7,471 nucleotides of DNA from JBALVT01 sp045110675 (GTDB taxonomy: Bacteria > Pseudomonadota > Gammaproteobacteria > Pseudomonadales > Halieaceae). The stretch lies in the NCBI GenBank assembly GCA_045110675.1, contig JBGCGJ010000079.1, forward strand, positions 1 through 7,471. Reading direction: 5' to 3'. The translations under genes were made by a program, and so were the position numbers. The notes under the pieces were generated by a model. The model made no database searches. It saw only the letters and a program-made list of their open reading frames with translations, and had not been told where the DNA came from. This document shows positions 1 through 6,279 of the stretch, piece by piece (the stretch's first letter is position 1; every line of letters begins with the position of its first letter).

Positions 1-15
1 CGTGCGGAATTTAAA

Positions 16-879
16 CTAGACATGGTGTTGATCCCCCGCAACTTTCGCTACGAATAAATCCGAAACCGAAGGCGGACGAAGTTCACCCAGTGGTGCCAGC
101 AATTCGTGATCGATACCCTCATAGATAATTGCTTTGCCACCGAGAATATTGCGCATGCCAATATGCGGAATTTCCTGGGCCTTCTTAACCGTGTCCCCGA
201 CGACATGCAGCTCCACAAATCGCTCTTCCATCTCGAGCATTGGCGTGTCGAGAATCAGCTTTCCACGGTTCATAAACATGACATCGGTTAGAATATTCTG
301 GACCTCTTCTACCTGGTGCGTTGAAATGATAATGGTTCTTTCCCCGTCGAAATAATCATTGAGTAACTGTTCAAAGAAACGCTTTCGAAAAATAATATCC
401 AAACCCAAGGTCGGCTCATCCAGAATGAGCAACTTGGCATCGATGGCCATCACCAATGCCAAATGAAGTTGTACGGTCATACCCTTGGATAAATTTCTGA
501 CTTTTCTCGCTCCCGTGACATCGGTAGAACTGAGGAATTTCTCCGCTAGAGCTCGGTCAAACCGTGGATGGATTCCATCGGTATAATCGATTAACTGTTT
601 AACCGTCATCCATTTTGGCAGTACGGCGGTATCGGCTATGAAGCAAACCTGTTCCATTAATTGCGCTCGTTCGCCACGAGGACTGTTGCCTAGCACATCG
701 AGATCACCCTCGTATTTGGCCAGTCCCAGTAAAGTACGCAACAGTGTTGTTTTACCGGCACCATTGGGGCCGATTAACCCGACGACAGAACCCGCTTTTA
801 TATCCAAATCGATACTATCAACCGCCGATATGTCACCAAAATTTTTTCGCAGGCCATGCGCCTTCACAATACTGGCCAT
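16..879 (-). CDS. ABC transporter ATP-binding protein, YtrB-like
   Basis: This is a 287-residue nucleotide-binding subunit of an ABC transporter, expected on the cytoplasmic face of a membrane permease. The Walker A motif GPNGAGKTT is at residues 37-45, Walker B (LLILDE) at 150-155, the D-loop LGLD at 158-161 and the switch histidine at H188 (STHQ). The ABC signature is degenerate: LSKGM at 130-134 instead of LSGGQ. The usual Q-loop glutamine is replaced by an IADT segment near residue 82. About 80 residues follow the ATPase core. The start is well supported: AAGGGG (889-894) lies about 9 bases upstream of the ATG, and TGATG makes the start share one base with the stop of the preceding GntR gene, which implies translational coupling. 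No permease gene is visible; it probably follows past the left edge. YtrA-type operons normally encode such an ATPase next to a membrane subunit. The substrate is unknown. Confidence 0.93.
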   Translation of the reverse strand: MASIVKAHGLRKNFGDISAVDSIDLDIKAGSVVGLIGPNGAGKTTLLRTLLGLAKYEGDLDVLGNSPRGERAQLMEQVCFIADTAVLPKWMTVKQLIDYTDGIHPRFDRALAEKFLSSTDVTGARKVRNLSKGMTVQLHLALVMAIDAKLLILDEPTLGLDIIFRKRFFEQLLNDYFDGERTIIISTHQVEEVQNILTDVMFMNRGKLILDTPMLEMEERFVELHVVGDTVKKAQEIPHIGMRNILGGKAIIYEGIDHELLAPLGELRPPSVSDLFVAKVAGDQHHV

Positions 880-1250
880 CAGTTTTTTCCCCTTGATTCG
901 AGCAATATTTTAACGACTTCATTCATGTCCATTCCCAGCGCTTGTACTCGATCTACAAAGGCGGGAATTTCATCGTCGATGAAGCTTTGTTGTTCTGTAT
1001 CTGTCAGTGCAACACGAGCACCTTGTGCGACATACATACCAAGCCCGCGGCGCTTCTCCAGCAAGCCGATATCCACCAACTCCTGGTAAGCCTTGCCGAC
1101 AGTGAGATGATTGATCTGATACTCTGCTGCGACCTGCCTCACTGAGGGCACTGCTTCGCCCTCAGTAAAAGAACCGTCCATTATTCGCTCCACGACCAAC
1201 CCCCGAAGTTGCTTGTAGATAGGCTGTTTGTCATTCCATTCAATCGACAC
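879..1250 (-). CDS. GntR-family transcriptional regulator, YtrA subfamily
   Basis: This 123-residue protein has an N-terminal winged helix-turn-helix (about residues 9-75). The typical GntR core PSVRQVAAEY starts at 35, followed by the recognition-helix region LTVGKAYQEL and the wing GLLEKRRGLGMYV. The opening SIEWNDKQPIYKQL is characteristic of YtrA-type proteins. The C-terminal part is a short helical segment of about 45 residues with no large effector domain, which defines the YtrA subfamily by size. The start is GTG, with GGGAG about 10 bases upstream, inside the end of the preceding gene. Only 7 bases separate it from that gene's stop, and its own stop overlaps the ATPase start. By family knowledge it should repress its own operon. 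I infer that it binds the GGTG-N16-CACC palindrome at 2341-2370. What relieves repression cannot be read from the sequence. Confidence 0.93.
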   Translation of the reverse strand: MSIEWNDKQPIYKQLRGLVVERIMDGSFTEGEAVPSVRQVAAEYQINHLTVGKAYQELVDIGLLEKRRGLGMYVAQGARVALTDTEQQSFIDDEIPAFVDRVQALGMDMNEVVKILLESRGKN

Positions 1251-1257
1251 GCGTTCG

Positions 1258-2088
1258 CTACTCCCGCTGCTCGATCAATTTAGAAGATTTCCTGCGATGT
1301 AATTCGCCGGAACCAAGAATCGATTGTTCGATCTCGGGCTCGCCGGTGTAGTAGACATCACCACTGCCGACGATCCCTACATCCAGCTCTGAACCCGCGT
1401 GAACCGTCGCGTCTCCTGAGCCCATAATATTGACTTCGACCTCGTCGCACCGGACCGGTTTTAAATCTACGTCACCAGAGCCGACAATTTTGACGTTTAA
1501 ATTATCCAGTCCACCGCTTTTTTGCGCGGTGATATCACCTGAACCTTTGACTGAGACCTCAGCGTTAGTTGCAAAAACTTCCCCAAGGTGAATTGCCCCA
1601 GAGCCAGATAGCAGCAATTTCAAATCCTCGGCGGATAGTACGACTGCCTGCATATCACCCGAGCCACTTAAACGCAGTGTTAAATCCTTTGCCATTATCG
1701 AAAACATTTTAATTTGACCCGATCCTTCCAGGGCCACAGAGAAATCTTCAACCTCGAGAGGTTTTACATAAATATCGCCAGATCCGATCAGCTTCAAATG
1801 GTTTAGCTCGCTCACAGTCAACTTAAAGTCGACTCCAGAGGCGTCTGGGTGCATCCAGCCGCCCCGCCCGAGAATCAATGTATCCCCATCGAGATAAAAC
1901 ACTTTCTTCGCAAGTGCAGTCTTGCTGCCTCTGATCGCCAGTTCGGGGGCATCGCCCTGGGTGATCTCCAATTTCGCGCTACCGTGCAAAACCACACGCT
2001 CGAAAGACAAATCACTAACTCGCTGAATACCTGCCGAAACGGCTTGGGTCAACAGGGCGCAGAATAAGAAAGTGACAGTTCGCAACAT
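1258..2088 (-). CDS. Secreted GSG-repeat protein, DUF2807 / GIN-domain family
   Basis: This 276-residue protein is predicted to be exported. Residues 1-19 form a Sec signal peptide with a single arginine, a hydrophobic core and an AVSA|G cleavage site. The mature part contains nine GSG turns, at residues 102, 122, 142, 162, 182, 203, 223, 241 and 259. That is a spacing of almost exactly 20 residues with alternating hydrophobic residues between the turns, as expected for a stacked beta-helix. This fits the DUF2807 'putative auto-transporter adhesin, head GIN domain' family, whose molecular role is poorly known. No membrane anchor or lipobox is visible, so the protein is probably periplasmic or surface-released. 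I chose the ATG at 2088 because AAGGTG (2095-2100) lies 6 bases upstream of it; the in-frame GTG at 2097 is itself inside that ribosome binding site. It is the second gene of the YtrA operon. Confidence 0.88.
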   Translation of the reverse strand: MLRTVTFLFCALLTQAVSAGIQRVSDLSFERVVLHGSAKLEITQGDAPELAIRGSKTALAKKVFYLDGDTLILGRGGWMHPDASGVDFKLTVSELNHLKLIGSGDIYVKPLEVEDFSVALEGSGQIKMFSIMAKDLTLRLSGSGDMQAVVLSAEDLKLLLSGSGAIHLGEVFATNAEVSVKGSGDITAQKSGGLDNLNVKIVGSGDVDLKPVRCDEVEVNIMGSGDATVHAGSELDVGIVGSGDVYYTGEPEIEQSILGSGELHRRKSSKLIEQRE

Positions 2089-2094
2089 AAGATT

Positions 2095-2100
2095 CACCTT
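2095..2100 (-). promoter_or_regulatory. Shine-Dalgarno site that fixes the start of the DUF2807 gene
   Basis: On the minus strand this reads AAGGTG, followed by AATCTT and then ATG. The spacing of 6 bases is near ideal. It decides between the ATG at 2088 and the in-frame GTG at 2097, which overlaps the site itself. Confidence 0.75.
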
Positions 2101-2118
2101 AAAAAACCAGAAGTCCGC

Positions 2119-2322
2119 TTAACTGATAGATTCATCACTTGAGGAGCCGGCGCCATTGCGACTAGCCAGTTCCACAGCCACTGCCGCAGGCATAAAAGCC
2201 AAGGCACCCCAAGCTCCCCCGCCGACGGCACTCATGAGGGCGCATGCCAAAAACAACGCAGAGTAGGTCACAATTCGACCATCTGCCCTGGGAACTCTTG
2301 CTCTTTTGGATAGTTTGAACAT
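2119..2322 (-). CDS. Small hypothetical membrane protein, first gene of the YtrA operon
   Basis: I do not recognise the family. The protein is 67 residues if started at the ATG at 2322. The first 16 residues are strongly basic (K, R), then residues 17-54 are almost entirely hydrophobic with a central glycine run (VGGGAWG). This suggests two short transmembrane helices in a hairpin with the N-terminus in the cytoplasm. The tail is serine- and acid-rich (SSSDES). An upstream in-frame ATG at 2355 would add 11 residues, but it lies inside the operator palindrome and probably upstream of the transcription start. The 2322 ATG has a modest AGAGA (2331-2335) about 8 bases before it. The next gene starts about 30 bases downstream, so the two are probably co-transcribed. 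It could be a small transporter subunit or a modulator; that is speculation. Confidence 0.7.
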   Translation of the reverse strand: MFKLSKRARVPRADGRIVTYSALFLACALMSAVGGGAWGALAFMPAAVAVELASRNGAGSSSDESIS

Positions 2323-2340
2323 CGTGCTTATCTCTATTGA

Positions 2341-2370
2341 TATGGTGTTATACATAACTATAACACCATA
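2341..2370. promoter_or_regulatory. Probable YtrA-type operator: 12-base perfect inverted repeat
   Basis: The arms TATGGTGTTATA (2341-2352) and TATAACACCATA (2359-2370) are perfect reverse complements around a 6-base spacer. Within them GGTG (2344-2347) and CACC (2364-2367) are separated by exactly 16 bases, the GGTG-N16-CACC form that I recall being described for a YtrA-family GntR regulator in Xanthomonas. The site overlaps the predicted -10 box of the operon encoding the GntR protein at 879-1250, the geometry expected for autorepression. Binding is inferred. A transcription terminator is unlikely because the stem is AT-rich and no T-run follows it. Confidence 0.8.
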
Positions 2371-2384
2371 ATTAAAAATCGCAA
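2357..2384 (-). promoter_or_regulatory. Predicted sigma-70 promoter of the YtrA operon
   Basis: On the minus strand, TTGCGA (2379-2384, 4 of 6 to the -35 consensus) and TATAGT (2357-2362, 5 of 6 to the -10 consensus) are separated by 16 bases. Transcription would begin near 2350, giving a leader of about 28 bases before the ATG at 2322. The surrounding DNA (2371-2410) is markedly AT-rich, unlike the flanking genes. The operator covers the -10 box. The rest of this gene-free stretch, up to the globin stop at 2447, holds only a weak 6-base AT-rich hairpin. Confidence 0.6.
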
Positions 2385-2446
2385 GAAATTGTTGTCTATT
2401 TTTTAGTCAGATCTCTAAAAGGACGAAAAAGTGAGGATTGTGTCGA

Positions 2447-2833
2447 TCAGTCTACCAGTGCTTTGGCCATATTTGCGGCGATACTGGCGGCAATCTCGGC
2501 GGCGCGATCAGAGCGAGGCCCCTCATAGTGTCTCCTGAGGACAGTCAGAAACGTATCCAACCAGCGCCGAAAATCGTCCTCCCGAAGAGGCCTCTTGGCA
2601 TGAAGCTGGCGGTGAATATTCATCGTGTGCCGCTGGTATTCCCGTTCGCCGAGCAACAATTTACACCAGTAATTTTTGATATGCGGCAGATGAACATCGA
2701 GATCGATGGCGGCCACATCCACAAAAATGGGAGCCAGCAGCTTGTCGGCCAATAGGGAGGCATAGAACAAGTCGACAAAATTCTCGATATTCTCACGGCA
2801 ATCGAGGTCTGGATTGGATTGGACGTGCTTCAA
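2447..2833 (-). CDS. Group III truncated haemoglobin
   Basis: This is a small cytoplasmic heme protein of the 2-on-2 globin fold, 128 residues with the start chosen here. Heme-pocket residues are visible: B10 Tyr24 in DLFYASLL, E7 His48 in VHLPHIKNYW, E15 Trp56, the probable proximal F8 His74 in MNIHRQLH, and Trp91 in FRRWL. The motif LLLGE and the helical tail also match group III globins such as Campylobacter Ctb, which bind oxygen or NO; the physiological role here is not known. The start is uncertain. The TTG at 2833 gives the usual family length but has no clear Shine-Dalgarno. A TTG at 2899 would give 150 residues and overlap der by 44 bases, adding a basic, low-complexity leader that looks like frame-shifted der tail. 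It follows der closely and may be read with it. There is no convincing terminator downstream. Confidence 0.85.
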   Translation of the reverse strand: MKHVQSNPDLDCRENIENFVDLFYASLLADKLLAPIFVDVAAIDLDVHLPHIKNYWCKLLLGEREYQRHTMNIHRQLHAKRPLREDDFRRWLDTFLTVLRRHYEGPRSDRAAEIAASIAANMAKALVD

Positions 2834-2855
2834 AAGGCGTTCACAGCGGAGCCGT

Positions 2856-4265
2856 CTAGCGCTTTCTGCTCTTTTTGGGATCTTTCGCTTGCCCCGCAAT
2901 ACGGCGTTTGCGGGAGATTTGACGCTCGGTCATCTGATTTCGCTTTTCCGTATAGGGGTTCTCGCTACCACGGAATTCTATTCTCACCGGCGTACCAACC
3001 AATTTTAGCTCCCGACGGAAAATCTTTTCCAGGTAGCGCTGATAGCTCACGGGGACCTTGGCGGTCTGATTGCCATGGATGATGATTAACGGTGGGTTTT
3101 GACCCCCCGCATGGGCGTATCGTAGTTTGATTCTTCGCCCATTAATCATCGGTGGTGGATTGTCGAATACCGCATCTTCCAGCAAGCGCGTAAGCACATT
3201 GGTGTTTAGCTTTTTCATCGCCGACTGGTGGGCGGCGTCAATCGATTTATACAAGTGGCCGACGCCGGTACCGTGTAAGGCTGAAATAAAGTGTGTGTCG
3301 GCAAAGCTGGCAAATTGCAGGCGACGGGTCAGTTCCGTCTTGATCCGCTGTTTGTCATCAGCATCCAGACCGTCCCATTTATTGACCGCTAACACCATGG
3401 CGCGACCTTTCTCTATACAGTGGCCTAGCAGGTGCATGTCCTGATCCACCAGACCCAAATGAGCATCCATAATGAGCACCACAACATGGGCGTCGTCGAT
3501 GGCTTTGAGGGTTTTGACGATGGAAAATTTCTCGACGGTTTCGGTCACGTTTTTTCGACGTCGAACACCCGCCGTATCAATCAAGGTGTAGTACTTTTCG
3601 TCCCGGAGAAACTCTATATAGATGCTGTCACGCGTCGTACCGGGTTCGTCGTAGACTACCACTCGGTCTTCTCCCAGCATTCGATTGACCAAGGTGGACT
3701 TCCCCACATTGGGGCGCCCGACAATCGCTACTCGAACACCGCGATAGGGATCGCTTTCCTCTTCGACGTGAGGTTCAGGGAAATTCTCCAGCACGGAATC
3801 GATCATTGATCTTACGCCGCGACCATGAGATGCGGCAATGGCATACATTGACTCTACACCCAGGGCATAGAAATCACCCTTGGCCAACTCTTCCTCCAGA
3901 CCGTCGATCTTATTCACGACGAGATGAAATGCTTTGTTGCGTTGTCGCAAGTGTTTAGCCAAAGCCTGGTCGGCAGGACTCAAGCCATCGCGAGCGTCAA
4001 CCATAAACAAAACAGCATCCGCTTCTTCAATAGCCGCCAGTGATTGGCCGGCCATCTGAGAATCAATTCCGGCCTCGTCGCCCGTTATTCCGCCCGTATC
4101 AATTACGATAAAGGGCTTGGAGCCCATGCGCGCTTCGCCGTATTTTCTGTCTCGAGTCAAACCCGAGTAGTTTGCCACCAGGGCATCCCGACTGCGCGTG
4201 AGCTGGTTGAACAAAGTGGATTTACCGACGTTGGGGCGCCCGACGAGAGCGATAACAGGTATCAC
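2856..4265 (-). CDS. der: Ribosome-assembly GTPase Der (EngA)
   Basis: This essential tandem GTPase acts in maturation of the 50S ribosomal subunit. The 469-residue length is within the usual range. It has two G domains in series, each with the identical P-loop GRPNVGKST (residues 9-17 and 183-191). G3 is DTGG at 56-59 and DTAG at 230-233; G4 is NKID at 118-121 and NKWD at 295-298. A KH-like RNA-binding domain occupies about 355-440, followed by a strongly basic tail of K and R residues. An acidic linker (VEEESD) near 167-172 separates the G domains. The start is GTG and gives the canonical opening IPVIALVGRPNVG. There is no strong Shine-Dalgarno, and the gene begins 11 bases after the bamB stop, so translation is probably coupled to it. 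The bamB-der order is standard in gammaproteobacteria. Confidence 0.98.
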   Translation of the reverse strand: MIPVIALVGRPNVGKSTLFNQLTRSRDALVANYSGLTRDRKYGEARMGSKPFIVIDTGGITGDEAGIDSQMAGQSLAAIEEADAVLFMVDARDGLSPADQALAKHLRQRNKAFHLVVNKIDGLEEELAKGDFYALGVESMYAIAASHGRGVRSMIDSVLENFPEPHVEEESDPYRGVRVAIVGRPNVGKSTLVNRMLGEDRVVVYDEPGTTRDSIYIEFLRDEKYYTLIDTAGVRRRKNVTETVEKFSIVKTLKAIDDAHVVVLIMDAHLGLVDQDMHLLGHCIEKGRAMVLAVNKWDGLDADDKQRIKTELTRRLQFASFADTHFISALHGTGVGHLYKSIDAAHQSAMKKLNTNVLTRLLEDAVFDNPPPMINGRRIKLRYAHAGGQNPPLIIIHGNQTAKVPVSYQRYLEKIFRRELKLVGTPVRIEFRGSENPYTEKRNQMTERQISRKRRIAGQAKDPKKSRKR

Positions 4266-4276
4266 TTTGCGCTTAG

Positions 4277-5470
4277 CTAGTTTTTGGTCGTAATTTCATA
4301 GGCAAACAATTTCCCGCTATTCCCGTAGACATACAACAAGTTACCATCGCCAATCATGTCGGCCCTGACACCATCACCATCGGTTTTGGTACGCCCGACA
4401 AATTCACCATCAACCTGCGAAACCAGATGCACATACCCTTCAAAATCGGCCACAGCGACATAGCTGTTTACCGGGGTGGGGCGGGATAAATTTCTGAAGC
4501 CAAGGGCATCCTGTTCCCAGCGGATTCCCTGACCATTGCGCAAATACGCCGTCAGGGTTCCGTTTTCGTCGCTAATATACACATTGCCAAAACCCTGGGA
4601 GACACCGGAGTAGGAAGAGGCATCCTGCTGCCATATCTTTCGACCATTGGTGATGTCGATGCCCACAAGGCGACCCTGATAGCTCGCCGCATAGAGCTCG
4701 CCGCCGATTAGAACCATGGTTCCATCCACGTCAACAATACGTTCGATCTCGGACCGCCCCTGGGAGATCGCCACACGGGTCTCCCAGGAAATTGCGCCTG
4801 TAGCGGCGTTAAATCCAAGAACTCGACCGTTGGCAAAACCGGCGTATACCACGCCATTGCGCAAAATAGGTGTACTGGTGCCGCGCACCGTGAGAACGGG
4901 AAGATTGCTGTCGTGCACCCACAGTTTTTCGCCAGTGGAAAAATCAAGACCCTGCAATCTGCCATCGTAGGTTTGCGCCACCACAAACTTGCCATCGCCT
5001 TGGGGCGCTGCCAGCACTTCACCTTGCAGGCGCGTTGACCAGATCTCCTGACCGTCATCGGCGCTAAGCCTGGTGACATACCCTTCGCTGGTACCGACGA
5101 AAATCGAATCTTCAAAATATCCGACACCCCCGGATAAATTGACCTCGAGCTCAACTTCCCAGATTTCCTTTCCAGAATGGCGGTCAATGGCGACTATCAC
5201 ACCATCTGAAGATGCTGCATAGATTCGATCTTTTGAGAGGGTCGGTGTTAGCTTAAATAGTCCGGCACCTTGACCATCCCCAACTCCCGTCGACCAGAGC
5301 TTTTTAATGTTCACTTTCTCGGTGATGTCTTCCAGCTCGGCGGGCTGACGAGGGTCATCATCATCAGAACTAAACCAACCACCCACGGTATCGAAAGTGC
5401 CGCAGGCCGACAGCATTGACAGAAGTAGCGAGGCGACGGCTAAACGCCACATTGACACGGATGTGCTCAT
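4277..5470 (-). CDS. bamB: Outer membrane assembly lipoprotein BamB
   Basis: BamB (formerly YfgL) is a periplasmic lipoprotein of the BAM complex, which folds beta-barrel proteins into the outer membrane; it contacts BamA. The 397-residue product has a lipoprotein signal with lipobox LSAC and lipidated Cys23. After an acidic linker (DDDD at 36-39) come eight beta-propeller blades of the PQQ-like type. They are recognisable from repeats such as IYAASSDGVIVAID..G.EIW (about 83), the EGYVTRLSADDGQEIW blade (about 129) and the DGRLQGLDFSTGEKLW blade (about 169), ending near 390. The start ATG at 5470 has AGGA about 9 bases upstream and sits one base from the yfgM stop. An internal ATG at 5452 would give a shorter but still plausible signal peptide (Cys17). 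Gene context between yfgM and der confirms the assignment. Confidence 0.97.
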   Translation of the reverse strand: MSTSVSMWRLAVASLLLSMLSACGTFDTVGGWFSSDDDDPRQPAELEDITEKVNIKKLWSTGVGDGQGAGLFKLTPTLSKDRIYAASSDGVIVAIDRHSGKEIWEVELEVNLSGGVGYFEDSIFVGTSEGYVTRLSADDGQEIWSTRLQGEVLAAPQGDGKFVVAQTYDGRLQGLDFSTGEKLWVHDSNLPVLTVRGTSTPILRNGVVYAGFANGRVLGFNAATGAISWETRVAISQGRSEIERIVDVDGTMVLIGGELYAASYQGRLVGIDITNGRKIWQQDASSYSGVSQGFGNVYISDENGTLTAYLRNGQGIRWEQDALGFRNLSRPTPVNSYVAVADFEGYVHLVSQVDGEFVGRTKTDGDGVRADMIGDGNLLYVYGNSGKLFAYEITTKN

Positions 5471-5471
5471 T

Positions 5472-6263
5472 TCAGGGTTCCTGTTGAACGACGGGAAGAT
5501 CTACAGATTCGGCTTCGGATTCCGCGACCGGTTCAGATTCAACGGCCAATTCAGAGTCGGCCTGATCGATATTTTCCTCGGTGCCAACAACGACCGCACG
5601 ACCAACAATCGGATTCAAACTCTGTAATTTCTGGGTTAAGGTAACGAGGTTCAATTGTGCTGCGTCGGGACCCATTGAAGTCAGCGCATCGGTATAAGCA
5701 TCTCGAGCTTCATCTTTGCGCCCAAGTTGCAGTAATACATCACCTTTGGCGACCGCATAGGAAGCTGCATAGGATCCCGTACCCGCGCGCTGCAAGATTT
5801 CCAGCGCCTGATCGGCTTTACCGGAAGCGGCCAACACGCGCGCCAATCTCAACTCGGTCACCTGCGCAATGTCACCTCCCTTATCGGCTTTCGACAACAC
5901 CCAACGCAACTGTGTTTCAGCCTGCGGTAATTGGTCTTGTGTCACAGCCAAGCTTGCCAGGTGCAGCGCGGCGAATTGCGCGTAGCTGCTGGACGGAAAC
6001 TGTTCCTTAAGCTGAGAAGCCAAATCAGTCGCGGCCTTTAGCTGGTCCACAGAACGTTCCTCGCTGCCCTCCAGGTTCTCTAACATTGACTGGTAAACAC
6101 TGGAGGCTACTTCTGCCTGCTGCGCTTCATGGCCCTTCCAGGCCTGCCAACCAAAACCCGCCGAGAGAGCCACCACGATCGCGACGACAGTGGATTTACC
6201 ATTCTCATCCCACCAGCGACGTATCGCTTCAACTTGTTCTTCTTCTGTACGATAGCTTTCCAC
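5472..6263 (-). CDS. yfgM: YfgM-family TPR protein, ancillary SecYEG translocon subunit
   Basis: YfgM is an inner-membrane protein with a periplasmic TPR-like domain. In E. coli it associates with SecYEG and the chaperone PpiD. The 263-residue protein starts with a charged cytoplasmic segment containing the typical EEEQVEAIRRWWDENG, then a single transmembrane helix at about 24-42 (VVAIVVALSAGFGWQAW). Helical repeats follow to about residue 215, including AQFAALHLASLAV, TELRLARVLAASGKADQALEIL and GDVLLQLGRKDEARDAY. The last 45 residues or so are an acidic, low-complexity tail (EPVAESEAESVD) that E. coli YfgM (206 residues) lacks. The start is GTG with AGAGGA about 10 bases upstream; no earlier in-frame ATG fits the family N-terminus. 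It begins 16 bases after the hisS stop and ends one base before bamB. Confidence 0.93.
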   Translation of the reverse strand: MESYRTEEEQVEAIRRWWDENGKSTVVAIVVALSAGFGWQAWKGHEAQQAEVASSVYQSMLENLEGSEERSVDQLKAATDLASQLKEQFPSSSYAQFAALHLASLAVTQDQLPQAETQLRWVLSKADKGGDIAQVTELRLARVLAASGKADQALEILQRAGTGSYAASYAVAKGDVLLQLGRKDEARDAYTDALTSMGPDAAQLNLVTLTQKLQSLNPIVGRAVVVGTEENIDQADSELAVESEPVAESEAESVDLPVVQQEP

Positions 6264-6279
6264 GTTTCAATATTCCTCT

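Noticed and set aside
638..1089. Overlapping plus-strand frames opposite the ABC ATPase and GntR genes.
   Set aside because: They are shadows of two strongly supported minus-strand genes, with no independent start signals or motifs.
1258..2088. GSG repeats as a recent DNA tandem repeat or recombination hot spot.
   Set aside because: The codons for the GSG turns and the sequence between them differ from repeat to repeat; only the protein pattern is periodic.
2401..2420. Inverted repeat TTTTAG / CTAAAA around an AGATCT core as a terminator after the globin gene.
   Set aside because: The stem is only 6 bases and almost all A/T, with no GC-rich arm; it would be too weak for an intrinsic terminator.
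2438..2755. Plus-strand open frame of 105 residues opposite the globin gene.
   Set aside because: It lies antisense to a well-supported globin, has no family motifs and has no ribosome binding site that I can see.
3432..3809. Plus-strand open frame of 125 residues opposite der.
   Set aside because: It is antisense to the second G domain of der; its composition reflects the complement of conserved GTPase codons and no domain is recognisable.
4708..5187. Minus-strand open frame of 159 residues inside bamB.
   Set aside because: It is a frame-shifted shadow of the bamB propeller. The bamB frame carries all the blade motifs and is uninterrupted, so this is not a frameshift remnant.
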